Below are positions 53,913 through 62,344 of a DNA stretch of 64,000 nt, piece after piece (position 1 is the first letter of the stretch; each line of letters starts with the position of its first letter). A program made the translations under genes and the position numbers. Under the pieces are notes generated by a model that did no database searches, was not told the DNA's origin, and worked only from the letters and a program-made list of their open reading frames with translations. Origin of the DNA: Candidatus Binatia bacterium (GTDB lineage Bacteria > Desulfobacterota > Binatia > UBA12015); contig JAQWRY010000001.1 in the NCBI GenBank assembly GCA_029243485.1, forward strand, positions 1-64,000. Reading direction: 5' to 3'.

Positions 53913-54913
53913 CAACGAAGCAGCGCCGACGCCCACGTAAACCCCGCTCCGAAGGCGGCCATGCAGACGAGCTTTCCTTCGGACACGCGCGCGTCCTTCA
54001 CTGCCTCATGCAGCGCGATCGGGATCGATGCCGCGGTAGTGTTGCCGTAGCGATCGATGTTGTTCACGACCTGGTCCGCCTCGAGTTCCAGCGCGGCGGC
54101 AACGAACTCGTTGATCCGGAGATTCGCTTGATGCGGGATCAAGACGTCGAGGTCGGCGATGGCGAGTCCGTTCGCGCCGAGAGCCTCATTGATGACCTCC
54201 GGAAACCGCGTCACCGCGTGCTTGAACACGTAGCGCCCCTGCATGCGCGGGAACGCCACGGGATCCTCGCCGCCGAGATCTTCCAGAGAGATGCGCGGCC
54301 TACTCCGGCTGGCCGCACCTTCGAGCCACAGCTTCTCCGCGTACTTCCCGTCGGCGTGCAAGTGGGTCGAGAGAAGACCGCGCTCGCCGTCCGGCGACGG
54401 ACCGAGAACGACAGCGCCGGCACCGTCGCCGAAGATCACGGCAACGTCGCGCCCTCGGGTGGTCAGGTCGATGCCGGTCGAGTGAATCTCTCCACCGACC
54501 ACCAGTGCGTGGCGCGCCCGGCCCGCACGAATCAGCGCGTCCGCGCTGGCCAGCGAGTAGATGAAGCCCGAGCACTGGTTCCTCACGTCGAACGTGGGGA
54601 TCGACGAAGCGCCGAGCTTCGCGGCAAGCAGACCAGCCGAAGCCGGCCAATCGATGTCCGGCGACAGCGTCGCGAACACGATCAGATCGATATCCGCGAT
54701 ACCGAGCCCGGCGTCCGCCAGTGCTTCCTCGGCGGCGATCTTGCCGAGGTCGGTCCCGCTGCAGTCGGCCGCGATGTGGTGGCGCTGCCGGATGCCCGTG
54801 CGCTGATGCACCCACTCGTCGGACGTGTCCATCAACTTCGACAGATCGTCGTTCGTAACGACGTTGTCGGGCACTGCGCGCCCGACGCCGAGGATGTGCG
54901 TACGCTCGACCAT
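53909..54913 (-). CDS. fabH: Beta-ketoacyl-ACP synthase III, catalytically complete
   Basis: FabH starts fatty acid synthesis by condensing acetyl- or other acyl-CoA with malonyl-ACP. The 334-residue enzyme has the whole triad: Cys114 in DVRNQCSGF, His in LIPHQANLRI and Asn in IDRYGNTTAAS. The loop WVHQRTGIRQRHH and FGDGAGAVVLGPS are typical. ATG 54913 is chosen; a GTG at 54925 overlaps the previous stop and would add four residues. It follows a degenerate homologue, with which it may pair. Confidence 0.92.
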   Translation of the reverse strand: MVERTHILGVGRAVPDNVVTNDDLSKLMDTSDEWVHQRTGIRQRHHIAADCSGTDLGKIAAEEALADAGLGIADIDLIVFATLSPDIDWPASAGLLAAKLGASSIPTFDVRNQCSGFIYSLASADALIRAGRARHALVVGGEIHSTGIDLTTRGRDVAVIFGDGAGAVVLGPSPDGERGLLSTHLHADGKYAEKLWLEGAASRSRPRISLEDLGGEDPVAFPRMQGRYVFKHAVTRFPEVINEALGANGLAIADLDVLIPHQANLRINEFVAAALELEADQVVNNIDRYGNTTAASIPIALHEAVKDARVSEGKLVCMAAFGAGFTWASALLRW

Positions 54914-54921
54914 CGTGTTCG

Positions 54922-55941
54922 TCACCCCAGCTCCAGTGCGACCGCGCCCCAGGCAAGACCTGGACCGGCGGCAGCCAGAAGGACCCGCGCCCCCGGCGCG
55001 AGCCGCGACTCCCAGTCCGCGAGACGAAGCGGGAGACCGGCCGACATCACGTGACCGAACGACTCCGTCGGGACGTCGATGCGAGCGTCGTCGAGCCCGA
55101 GACCCGCCGCAGCCGCGCGTGCGACACGCGGTTCGATGTAGTCGATGATCGCGACCTCGAGGGAGTCCGCCGACCACCCCGCCTCATCCAGCACTTCCCG
55201 GGCGACCTCTCCGAGCCGCGTCTGGACCACCGGCGCCAAAGCGGACAGATCGGCGGTCGGATAGTGCAGACCCGCTTCGAGGTCCTCTGCCATGATCCGC
55301 AGCGGGTACCGACCGCTCGCGGGGTACTCACACCAGAACTGCTCGGCGAGCGACCCGTCGGTGTGCCAGCGCAAGGCCGCGACGCGTGCTCCCTCGTCGC
55401 TGCGTCCGACGATTCCGACCGCGGCACCGTCTGCGAGACGCGACGTGAGTTCTCGCCCACGCGGAGACTCGTCGAGTCCCGACGAAAACACCTCTCCGCT
55501 CGCGACCATGACGTGGGACGGGCCACCACCGGTGCCGGCCACCGAGCCGGGCACACTCGAAAACGCGATCGCGAGGTCGAGGCCCGCAATGAACCCCGCG
55601 CTCTGTGCCCGAATGTCGATCGCGCCCACAGTTCCGGCGCTGAGCTTGTCCTGCAGGAAGCAGGCGGAGCCCGGGAACGTGACGTCGGGCGTCGCCGTCG
55701 CGAACACGATCAGCGACAGGTCGTCGACGGTGACACCGGCTCCGGCAAGGGCCTGCTCGGCAGCATGTTGGGCAAGGGCCGACGGGCCCTCGCCCTCTCC
55801 AGCGTAGTGACGCGCGCGGACGCAAGTCGACTCGAGCAGTGCGTCCGCGGACACACCGAGGCGCTCGGCCAACGCGGCATTGTCCAGGGCCGCACCCGGC
55901 AGGTGCGTCCCCAGCGACAAAAGCCTCGCTTCAGGCGGCAT
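54922..55941 (-). CDS. Degenerate beta-ketoacyl-ACP synthase III homologue
   Basis: The 339-residue protein follows the FabH fold throughout (SLIVFATATPDVTFPGSACFLQDKL), with the same length. Its catalytic residues are changed: Cys becomes Ser114 in DIRAQSAGF, the His motif IPHQAN reads IDYIEPR and the Asn motif YGNTTAA reads FGHVMSA. It should not condense by the normal mechanism. Like PqsB or chain-length factors, it could be a structural partner of the intact FabH next to it. The two genes lie 8 bases apart. Confidence 0.75.
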   Translation of the reverse strand: MPPEARLLSLGTHLPGAALDNAALAERLGVSADALLESTCVRARHYAGEGEGPSALAQHAAEQALAGAGVTVDDLSLIVFATATPDVTFPGSACFLQDKLSAGTVGAIDIRAQSAGFIAGLDLAIAFSSVPGSVAGTGGGPSHVMVASGEVFSSGLDESPRGRELTSRLADGAAVGIVGRSDEGARVAALRWHTDGSLAEQFWCEYPASGRYPLRIMAEDLEAGLHYPTADLSALAPVVQTRLGEVAREVLDEAGWSADSLEVAIIDYIEPRVARAAAAGLGLDDARIDVPTESFGHVMSAGLPLRLADWESRLAPGARVLLAAAGPGLAWGAVALELG

Positions 55942-57340
55942 CCGCCATCCGGGGAAGGCGGCTCGCAGCCGACGCTTTCACCAGGACGACTTCCAAGACC
56001 TTGTTGCGCACGCGATGAGAGAAACCAACGCACCGTTCCTCGAGAGGAATGCGAGTCGTGAAGTCCGGGGGGAACGCCGGCGCCGTAGCGGCAACCGTGC
56101 GAAGCCGCTCGTCGACGACCTTGCCATGCACCTGGAACCAGCCGCTCGCGAGCGACAGATCCAGATCATAGTCTGGCATTTCGTCTCCGAGACCGAGCTC
56201 CTCCTTCACACCCGAGGGCGGGATCTGCCGCGGCAGTTCGAGCCGCAGAAGATAGCCCGACGGCCTCTTGTCGAAGGTGTATATCTCACCGTAGCGCCTC
56301 TCGCGCTCCGTCTTCTCGTCGTACGCGCCGTCGGTCTCGTAGTAGCCTTCGAAGCCCACCGTCCCGACCTTGCGGCTCGAGGACGCCCTCGACAGGATCG
56401 GCGCGACGAGCGGGATGAAAACGGGGCCATAGATCGCGCCGCGCCACTTCACCTCTTCGGTCGGCTTGGCGTAGATCACCGCATCACGAAGACGCCAGAT
56501 GCCTTCTGCGGTCACCGCCATGATGGCCCAGAACCACCAGGGCCAGACCTCCATGGTGTACGGATTGAGGTTCTCGACCTCGACCGCAAAGCCCAGAACG
56601 ATCAGCGGCACGATCACGCAATGTGCGAGGATGTTGAGACCCGTCGACCCGGCCGCGCTGAACACGCGCTTGTCGTTGAAGGTCGTCTCGAGGCGCTGCT
56701 TGGTGGAATCGGGCAGAGCGCCCAGAAGCGGCTGCGCGAGCGATACGACCGTCCGAATGAGCGTGCCACCGGAACCGCTGGCGCTCTCGTGTCCGACGAC
56801 CGACAGGGCGGCCTCGAAGGTTGACGGCAGCTCCCCGGTAAAAGGGGCCGTCCGCGCCGGCGGTGCCGCGAGTTCGACTTTCTTTTCGACCTTACCAAGG
56901 TGAATGACCTGCGCCGGCCCCGCGGCCACGAGGGCCGCAGGCGCTGCAGCACCCGCCGGTGCCGGTGCCGCGCCATCGGCCGGAGCCTCATCGCCGCCAC
57001 CAGCTCCCTCTTTGAATCGCGAGGGGGAGTCGGGACCAAAGGTCTTGTCAGGATGGATCTCGCCCGCGCGCTTCAGAAGAAGCTCTTCGGACTCGGGGAT
57101 ATTGGGGTCCGGAATGCAGCAGTCGACCGGACACACGGCGGCGCAGGCCTCTGCATCGTAGAAACCGACGCACTCGGTACACTTGTCAGGGACGATGTAG
57201 AAAATCTCGTCGCTTATGGCCGTGACCTTCGCACCGCCCAGGGAATCATACTCGATTCCACCTTGGTAGATGGCCGTGTTCGGACACTCGGGCTCGCAAG
57301 CTCCGCAGTTGATACATTCGTCGGTGATCATCGTCGCCAT
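55931..57340 (-). CDS. Ferredoxin fused to membrane and C-terminal beta domains
   Basis: The 469-residue protein starts with a two-cluster [4Fe-4S] ferredoxin: cysteines 9, 12, 15, 19 and 54, 57, 66, 70, with a long insertion in the second motif as in YfhL-type ferredoxins. An Ala/Pro linker (about 115-150) leads to two membrane helices near 230-258 and 262-285. A C-terminal soluble beta-rich part (from about 345) follows, with a stretch reading LRLELPRQIPPSG. It may pass electrons at the membrane. I know of no such full architecture by name. It leads the fabH operon; its end overlaps the FabH-like start by 11 bases. Confidence 0.7.
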   Translation of the reverse strand: MATMITDECINCGACEPECPNTAIYQGGIEYDSLGGAKVTAISDEIFYIVPDKCTECVGFYDAEACAAVCPVDCCIPDPNIPESEELLLKRAGEIHPDKTFGPDSPSRFKEGAGGGDEAPADGAAPAPAGAAAPAALVAAGPAQVIHLGKVEKKVELAAPPARTAPFTGELPSTFEAALSVVGHESASGSGGTLIRTVVSLAQPLLGALPDSTKQRLETTFNDKRVFSAAGSTGLNILAHCVIVPLIVLGFAVEVENLNPYTMEVWPWWFWAIMAVTAEGIWRLRDAVIYAKPTEEVKWRGAIYGPVFIPLVAPILSRASSSRKVGTVGFEGYYETDGAYDEKTERERRYGEIYTFDKRPSGYLLRLELPRQIPPSGVKEELGLGDEMPDYDLDLSLASGWFQVHGKVVDERLRTVAATAPAFPPDFTTRIPLEERCVGFSHRVRNKVLEVVLVKASAASRLPRMADAA

Positions 57341-57616
57341 TGCGACAAAACCTCCGTCCAGTCAGGGTTTAAGGCGTCCCAGAGGGTCCGTTCGACCCAC
57401 GGCTCGCGAATCCACAAGGGTACAGGTTGGGCTCCCAGAGACAAGGTTTCGGGTTCCGATGACCGACGCACGACGGCCGCGCCCCCGCCCGGCCGGGTCT
57501 GCTTGTTTCGCCACAGGGGCTATGGCAACCTTCGAAATTACGGGAATACCTGTCAGCGCACGGCGTTGCGTGGCCGCGAGGCGCGCCCCGAACGCAGAGG
57601 AAGAGGAGGTGTTTGG

Positions 57617-57850
57617 ATGAAGAAGGTGAATCAGGTGACCGGTGCCGCGCTCAGTCTGGCGCTCGTAGCGACACTGGGAATGGGCTGCGCCAAGAAGGGC
57701 CCGAGCCCCGAAGAACTCGCCGCCGACCGGGCCGAGCAGGCCGCCTCACGCGCCGAAGCCGCAGCAACCCGCGCGTCGCAGGCCGCCGACCGGGCGGAAG
57801 CCGCCGCATCGAAGGCGGAAGCGATCTTCCAGAAGCACATGCGCAAGTAG
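57617..57850 (+). CDS. Lpp-like alanine-coil lipoprotein
   Basis: The 77-residue protein has a signal peptide with lipobox LGMGC (Cys24). Its 53-residue mature part is an alanine-rich heptad coil with repeated RAE-AA and RAS-QAADRAE units. It ends HMRK: a C-terminal lysine preceded by Arg, exactly as in E. coli Lpp, where that lysine is linked to peptidoglycan. GAGGAGG lies upstream. A strong terminator follows, so it is a single-gene unit, as expected for an abundant envelope tether. The sequence similarity to Lpp itself is low. Confidence 0.75.
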   Translation: MKKVNQVTGAALSLALVATLGMGCAKKGPSPEELAADRAEQAASRAEAAATRASQAADRAEAAASKAEAIFQKHMRK

Positions 57851-57907
57851 GTCCCGTCCGGACCTACCGCAGCCCCGCTCTCGAGCGAACGGCAGCGAAC
57901 GAACGAA

Positions 57908-57942
57908 AAAGGCGACTTCCGGCCCTGGCCGGAGTCGCCTTT
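57908..57942. terminator. Bidirectional rho-independent terminator
   Basis: A long stem (AAAGGCGACTTCCGGCC against GGCCGGAGTCGCCTTT with one bulged T) is flanked by As on the left and Ts on the right. It ends the Lpp-like transcript and serves the convergent coaD gene. Confidence 0.85.
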
Positions 57943-57977
57943 CGTGCGTTCGGGCCCCGCGCGAGGCCCCCGATCAG

Positions 57978-58574
57978 TTAGGTCCGCGGCTGCTTCAGGC
58001 GCTTGCGGAAGCGCTTCAGGACCTCGGGCGGAACGAAGCTCGTCACGTCCCCGCCAAACGTCGCGACCTCCTTCACCAAGCGTGAGCTGATGTAGAAGTG
58101 CTGCTCTCCCGCCATGAGGAAGACGGTCTCGACCTCAGGACACAGATGGCGATTCATCATCGTCATCTGGAACTCGTACTCGAAGTCGGACACGGCCCGG
58201 AGGCCGCGCACCAACACCCCCGCCCCGACGGAGCGAGCATAATCCACCAGGAGACCGGTGAAGCAGTCCGCGCTGACTCGCCCCTTCAACTCCGGAAGCG
58301 AGTCGTGAATCATCTTGATCCGCTCCTGCGGCGAGAACATCGCGGCGTCCTTGTTCGGATTATACGCCACGGCAACCGTAACTTTCGAGAAGACCTGACA
58401 GGCACGACGGATGATGTCGACGTGCCCGTTCGTGATCGGATCGAACGAGCCCGGATAGATCGCCATCCGGTCGTCGCCCTCTGGCGGACTCGCCATCCGG
58501 ACCGAGGACCGGCCGGTTCCCGAAGCTACACGCTTCTTCTTGCGGACCGGCTTTTTCTTCTTGGCGACTGCCAT
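57978..58574 (-). CDS. coaD: Phosphopantetheine adenylyltransferase with Lys-rich N-terminal extension
   Basis: CoaD makes dephospho-CoA from phosphopantetheine and ATP. The core begins MAIYPGSFDPITNGHVDI and has RGLRAVSDFEYEFQM and the ISSRLVKEVA motif. Before it lies a 36-residue extension rich in Lys and Arg (KKKKPVRKKKR). The ATG at 58574 has a GAGAGGA ribosome site 8 bases upstream, which supports the long form; inner ATG codons at 58496 and 58466 could give short forms. The gene follows rsmD by 19 bases, a conserved pairing. Confidence 0.9.
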   Translation of the reverse strand: MAVAKKKKPVRKKKRVASGTGRSSVRMASPPEGDDRMAIYPGSFDPITNGHVDIIRRACQVFSKVTVAVAYNPNKDAAMFSPQERIKMIHDSLPELKGRVSADCFTGLLVDYARSVGAGVLVRGLRAVSDFEYEFQMTMMNRHLCPEVETVFLMAGEQHFYISSRLVKEVATFGGDVTSFVPPEVLKRFRKRLKQPRT

Positions 58575-58593
58575 TCGAAAATCCTCTCGTCGT

Positions 58594-59160
58594 CTACTCT
58601 GCTGCGGGTGTGCGGCGCAACAAGCTCAGCAGACTGTCTCCACAGCGGCGCGTGAGTTCCACGTCATAACCGGCCGGGGTCTCGACCGTTTCGTCCCGTG
58701 CGTGTTCGATCAGAACCCGCCCCCCGTCGGCAAGCATATGGAACCGCAAAAGATCGTCGAGGGCCTCCGGGATCAACCCCTGCCGGTACGGAGGATCGAC
58801 CAGGACCAGACCAAACGGAGCCTGGTTGCCGGCCATCCGCGCCAGCGCGGCACGCGCCGGCTCCACGTGGACCTGCACCCGGTCCTGGAAACGACAATGA
58901 GCAACGTTCTCCATCAGGACCCGTGCCACGTCACGCTCCTTCTCCACGGCGGTCAGATGCGCCGCGCCCCGCGAGAGTGCTTCAAGGCCCAGGGCCCCGA
59001 TCCCGGCGAACAGATCGAGCACCCGGGCGCCCGAAATTGCATCTCGGTGGTCGAGTATGCCAAAGGCCGACTCACGCAATCGAGCACCGCTCGGCCGGAC
59101 CTGTAGACCGCGAGGGACGTTCAGACGTCGCCCCCTGGCCTCACCGGCGATCAGGCGCAT
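58594..59160 (-). CDS. rsmD: 16S rRNA guanine-N2 methyltransferase RsmD
   Basis: RsmD methylates G966 of 16S rRNA. The 188-residue enzyme starts RLIAGEARGRRLNVPRG, has the SAM motif RVLDLFAGIGALGLEALSRGA and the catalytic LVLVDPPYRQGL. The ATG at 59160 gives the family start; longer frames upstream are antisense to cofC. It forms the common rsmD-coaD pair and diverges from cofC. Confidence 0.93.
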   Translation of the reverse strand: MRLIAGEARGRRLNVPRGLQVRPSGARLRESAFGILDHRDAISGARVLDLFAGIGALGLEALSRGAAHLTAVEKERDVARVLMENVAHCRFQDRVQVHVEPARAALARMAGNQAPFGLVLVDPPYRQGLIPEALDDLLRFHMLADGGRVLIEHARDETVETPAGYDVELTRRCGDSLLSLLRRTPAAE

Positions 59161-59233
59161 GGATCCGGGCTCCGGGTCTGCACGCGAAGCGTTTTGCAGA
59201 TGGACCTCGGGTGCGCAAGGAACTCGTGATGAG

Positions 59234-59893
59234 ATGATCTGGGCCGTCGTACCAGCCAAGTTCGGCAAATCCGCCAAGGAGCGGCTCGCTCCGGTCCTGG
59301 CGCAGGACGTGCGCGAACGACTCGCGAAGGCCATGCTTTCGGACGTACTTCGCGCCCTCGGCGGGTGCCCCGCCGTAGAAGCCACGGTCGTGATCAGCCG
59401 GGACGCCGCGGCGCTCGAGCTCGCGGCGGCGAGCGCCGCCGAAGGTCTCCCAGAGCAGGCACGAGGCGGGCTGAACGCCTCGGTCGCCGAGGCGATCGCC
59501 CATTGCACGGCCCGCGGCGCGACCGGAGTCGTGATTGCCATGGGCGACCTCCCCCTGCTTCGGCCGGACGACGTCAGCGCAGCCGTAGAGCGTCTCCCGG
59601 AACGCGGACTCGTCCTCCTACCGTCGAGCGATGGCACCGGGACAAATCTCGTGGTCGCGCGCCCGCCGGATCTCCTCGAGCCAGAGTTCGGACCGGGCAG
59701 CCTCGCGCGGCATCTCGAGCAAGTGCGCCGCAAGGCGATCGTGGCCGTCATACACGAGTGCGCTGGTGCCGCGCTCGACGTCGACACGCCCGCCGACCTC
59801 GATCGACTCCGCGGCGCACCGAATGCCAGCGCCGACACCGTGGAGATCGCGCGTCTCGGGCGCGCCGAAGCGCGGCGCACGGCCGGCGCTTAG
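59234..59893 (+). CDS. cofC: CofC/FbiD-type guanylyltransferase (coenzyme F420 synthesis)
   Basis: The 219-residue protein matches phospholactate or phosphoenolpyruvate guanylyltransferases. It starts WAVVPAKFGKSAKERLAP, then has VVIAMGDLPLLRPDD, SSDGTGTNLVVARPP, the FGPGSLARHLE motif and DVDTPADLD. Such enzymes make the guanylylated intermediate that CofD/FbiA joins to Fo. Their presence implies that the cell makes F420, unusual among Gram-negative bacteria. CofD, CofE and Fo synthase are not in this window. The ATG has AAGGAA upstream. Confidence 0.85.
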   Translation: MIWAVVPAKFGKSAKERLAPVLAQDVRERLAKAMLSDVLRALGGCPAVEATVVISRDAAALELAAASAAEGLPEQARGGLNASVAEAIAHCTARGATGVVIAMGDLPLLRPDDVSAAVERLPERGLVLLPSSDGTGTNLVVARPPDLLEPEFGPGSLARHLEQVRRKAIVAVIHECAGAALDVDTPADLDRLRGAPNASADTVEIARLGRAEARRTAGA

Positions 59894-59900
59894 AAACCGA

Positions 59901-60020
59901 CTACTTCTTCTGCTCCAGCGGCTGCCCGCAGCAGGTGAGCCCGCCGGTGCCGGCCTTCGTCACGATGAACTGCGAAGAGCACTTCGCGCACAGGTAGATC
60001 TTTCCGAGTTGCGTCGCCAT
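59901..60020 (-). CDS. Desulforedoxin (39-residue iron protein)
   Basis: This very short gene encodes a 39-residue protein whose four cysteines (11, 14, 30, 31) lie as C-x2-C and C-C with GTGGLTCCGQPL. That is the desulforedoxin pattern of an Fe(SCys)4 site, also the N-terminal domain of desulfoferrodoxin. It starts 20 bases before the end of the enoyl-CoA hydratase unit upstream and has AAAGGAA as ribosome site. It may transfer electrons or relieve oxidative stress, perhaps with a superoxide reductase coded elsewhere. Confidence 0.8.
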   Translation of the reverse strand: MATQLGKIYLCAKCSSQFIVTKAGTGGLTCCGQPLEQKK

Positions 60021-60040
60021 TGGATCCAATTCCTTTCGAT

Positions 60041-60778
60041 TCAGCGACCCTGGAAACGCGGCTGCCGCTTCTGGTGAAAGCTCGCAATGCCCTCGTCCCG
60101 ATCACGGGTCGTGTGGAGTAGTACGTAGAGATCGCCTTCGAGTCGAAGGCCTTCAGCCAAAGGCAGGTCAGCCGCCGAGCGCAGAGCTTCCTTGGCCAGG
60201 CGCTGGGCGATCGGAGCGCGCGCCGACAGCGTCGCGACCAGCTTGCGGAGATCGGCCGCGAGATCGGTGCGCTTCGATACGATCTGTAGGAGGCCGGCTT
60301 CCTTCGCCTGTCGAGCGCTCCAGGTTTCACCCAGAAGGAGCATACGAGCCGCCCGTGCAGCGCCGACGATCCGCGGCAGCCGCTGCGTGCCTCCGTGAAA
60401 CGGGATGGCACCGGTCTGCGGCAGGCCCAGCTTGGCGCCCGATGCGGCGATCCGGAGATCACAGGCGAGAGCGAGTTCCAGCCCGGCGCCAAGGGCGTCC
60501 CCGGCCAACACCGCGACACACGGAACCCGAAGCCGACCAATGGCCTCGATGCCATCGCGCGCGTCGGCCGTCACCGTTTCGTCGTCTCCAACGCAGAAGT
60601 CCTTACCGGCGCTCTTCACCACCACCGCGCGGACGTCATCGTCGAGATCAATCATCCCGCACGCTTCTGCGAGCGCGACGTGGACGTCTGGATCGAGCCG
60701 CCCCGAGCCAAGCCGAAGCGTGAGCGTGATGACGTCAGCCTTGCGCGCGACGTCGACCGAAGACCGACCTCGAGTCAT
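60041..60778 (-). CDS. Enoyl-CoA hydratase/isomerase family protein
   Basis: The 245-residue protein has the crotonase fold: oxyanion-hole glycine region VLAGDALGAGLELALACDLRIAA and TQRLPRIVGAARAARMLLLG. One of the two hydratase glutamates is seen in the AGxxLE-like GLELAL, but the second region reads LPQTGAIPFHGGTQR without a clear Glu, so hydration is doubtful. Isomerase, hydrolase or degradation roles are open. It is 9 bases after the acyl-CoA ligase. Confidence 0.85.
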   Translation of the reverse strand: MTRGRSSVDVARKADVITLTLRLGSGRLDPDVHVALAEACGMIDLDDDVRAVVVKSAGKDFCVGDDETVTADARDGIEAIGRLRVPCVAVLAGDALGAGLELALACDLRIAASGAKLGLPQTGAIPFHGGTQRLPRIVGAARAARMLLLGETWSARQAKEAGLLQIVSKRTDLAADLRKLVATLSARAPIAQRLAKEALRSAADLPLAEGLRLEGDLYVLLHTTRDRDEGIASFHQKRQPRFQGR

Positions 60779-60787
60779 CGCCCTCGC

Positions 60788-62344
60788 CTACTCCCCTTCC
60801 AACTGCTTGCGAAGGTCGTTGCGCAGGATCTTGCCGAGCGGATTCCGTGGGAGCTCGTCGATGATCTGCACGACCTCGGGCTTCTTGAAGCTCGCGAGCC
60901 GCGCGCGACAATGCTCTCCGAGCTCTTCGTGCGAAGCCGACTGGCCGGGCCGCAGAACGACCGCGGCGGCGACGATCTGGCCCCACTCTTCATTCGCGAG
61001 TCCGAGGACCGCCACTTCATCGACCGCCGGATGCGTCTGAAGCACACCCTCCACCTCCGCCGGCGCGATATTCTCGCCGCCGCGGATGATCATGTCATCG
61101 GCGCGACCGATCAGGAAGACATATCCCTCCTCGTCGATGAAGCCCATGTCGCGCGTGTGCAGGTACCCGTCGTCGTCGGTTCGCGCGCCCCCCTCGACGT
61201 TTCCGGCGTAGCCCTTCATGACGCGCGGCGTGCGCACGAGGATCTCGCCGGTCTCGTTGCGTCCGAGTTCCCTGCCCGCATCGTCGACCACCTTCACTTC
61301 GACGTCCGGCAAGGGTCGGCCAATCGAACTCAAGCGGCGCAGGACCAGCTCGTCCTTCTCGGCGTCGCCCGTGAGACGGTGGTCGTCCGGACCGAGAACG
61401 GTCAGAGTCGAGGTGGTCTCGGTCTGGCCGAACGCGTTCACGAAGCCGCAACCCGAGGGAAACGACTCCAGCGCCCGCCGGATCACCGGCAGCGGCATCG
61501 GAGCTCCGCCGTACGAGAGGTTCGTGAGACTCGACAGGTCGAACGAGGCGAACTCCGGGTGATCGAGAATCTTCTTCATCATGGTCGGAACGACGAACGC
61601 GTGGGTGATCTTCTCCCGCTGCACCGTCTCCATCCACTCCGCCGGATCGAACTGCGGCAAGAGCACGAGCTTCCGCCCGGTCCACAACGACGTCATGATG
61701 TTGGTCGCACCAGCGATGTGATAGAGCGGCACGCAGCTCAGCGCTGCCCCACGCGGCTCGCCATCAGCCATGTCGACGGTGCCCACGACGTACGCGGTAA
61801 AGTCGCCGAACGTGAGGAGAACGCCCTTCGGCAGCGAGGTCGTTCCGCTCGTGTACATGAGGATTGAGGTGTCGGTCTCTTCGACCTCGATATCCTCGAA
61901 GTCGTCCGTGCCCGATGCGAGCAACGCTTCGAACGACTCGGTGTCGGCGTCCGAGGCTCCCCCGAGCGTTACGCGACGCATCCCGGCAGGAATTCCCTCG
62001 AGCTTGGCGAGCGTCCCTCGGTACCGTTCCTCGAAGACCAGGATCTTCAGCTCGGCCCTGCTGATCATGTGGTCGAGCTCGTGAATCTTGGCGCGATAAT
62101 TCAGCGGCACGAACGTCGCGCCGACCATCGCCGCGGCGTAGTAGCACTCCACATACTGATGCGAGTTCGTCGCGAGGACACCGACCCGGTCTCCCTTCGC
62201 CACGCCGCGCGCGGAAAGTGCACTCGCAAGGCGACGCACACGAGAGAGAAGCTCGGCGTAGGTGGCGCGATGCTCGCCGAAGACCAGGATCTCCTGATCC
62301 TCGAACATCGCAGCCGGCAAAGAGAGGAAATTCGAGGTATTCAT
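60788..62344 (-). CDS. Acyl-CoA synthetase (AMP-forming)
   Basis: The 518-residue ligase activates a carboxylic acid to its CoA thioester through an acyl-AMP. The P-loop motif is LMYTSGTTSLPKGV near residue 170. It continues with FGQTETTS, GYLHTRDMGFID, GRADDMIIRGGENIAPAEVE and the catalytic lysine in NPLGKILRNDL. The size and LSYGGAPMPLPVI fit the fatty- or aryl-acid ligase group. Start and stop overlap neighbours, so it belongs to a four-gene unit. The acid is unknown. Confidence 0.9.
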   Translation of the reverse strand: MNTSNFLSLPAAMFEDQEILVFGEHRATYAELLSRVRRLASALSARGVAKGDRVGVLATNSHQYVECYYAAAMVGATFVPLNYRAKIHELDHMISRAELKILVFEERYRGTLAKLEGIPAGMRRVTLGGASDADTESFEALLASGTDDFEDIEVEETDTSILMYTSGTTSLPKGVLLTFGDFTAYVVGTVDMADGEPRGAALSCVPLYHIAGATNIMTSLWTGRKLVLLPQFDPAEWMETVQREKITHAFVVPTMMKKILDHPEFASFDLSSLTNLSYGGAPMPLPVIRRALESFPSGCGFVNAFGQTETTSTLTVLGPDDHRLTGDAEKDELVLRRLSSIGRPLPDVEVKVVDDAGRELGRNETGEILVRTPRVMKGYAGNVEGGARTDDDGYLHTRDMGFIDEEGYVFLIGRADDMIIRGGENIAPAEVEGVLQTHPAVDEVAVLGLANEEWGQIVAAAVVLRPGQSASHEELGEHCRARLASFKKPEVVQIIDELPRNPLGKILRNDLRKQLEGE

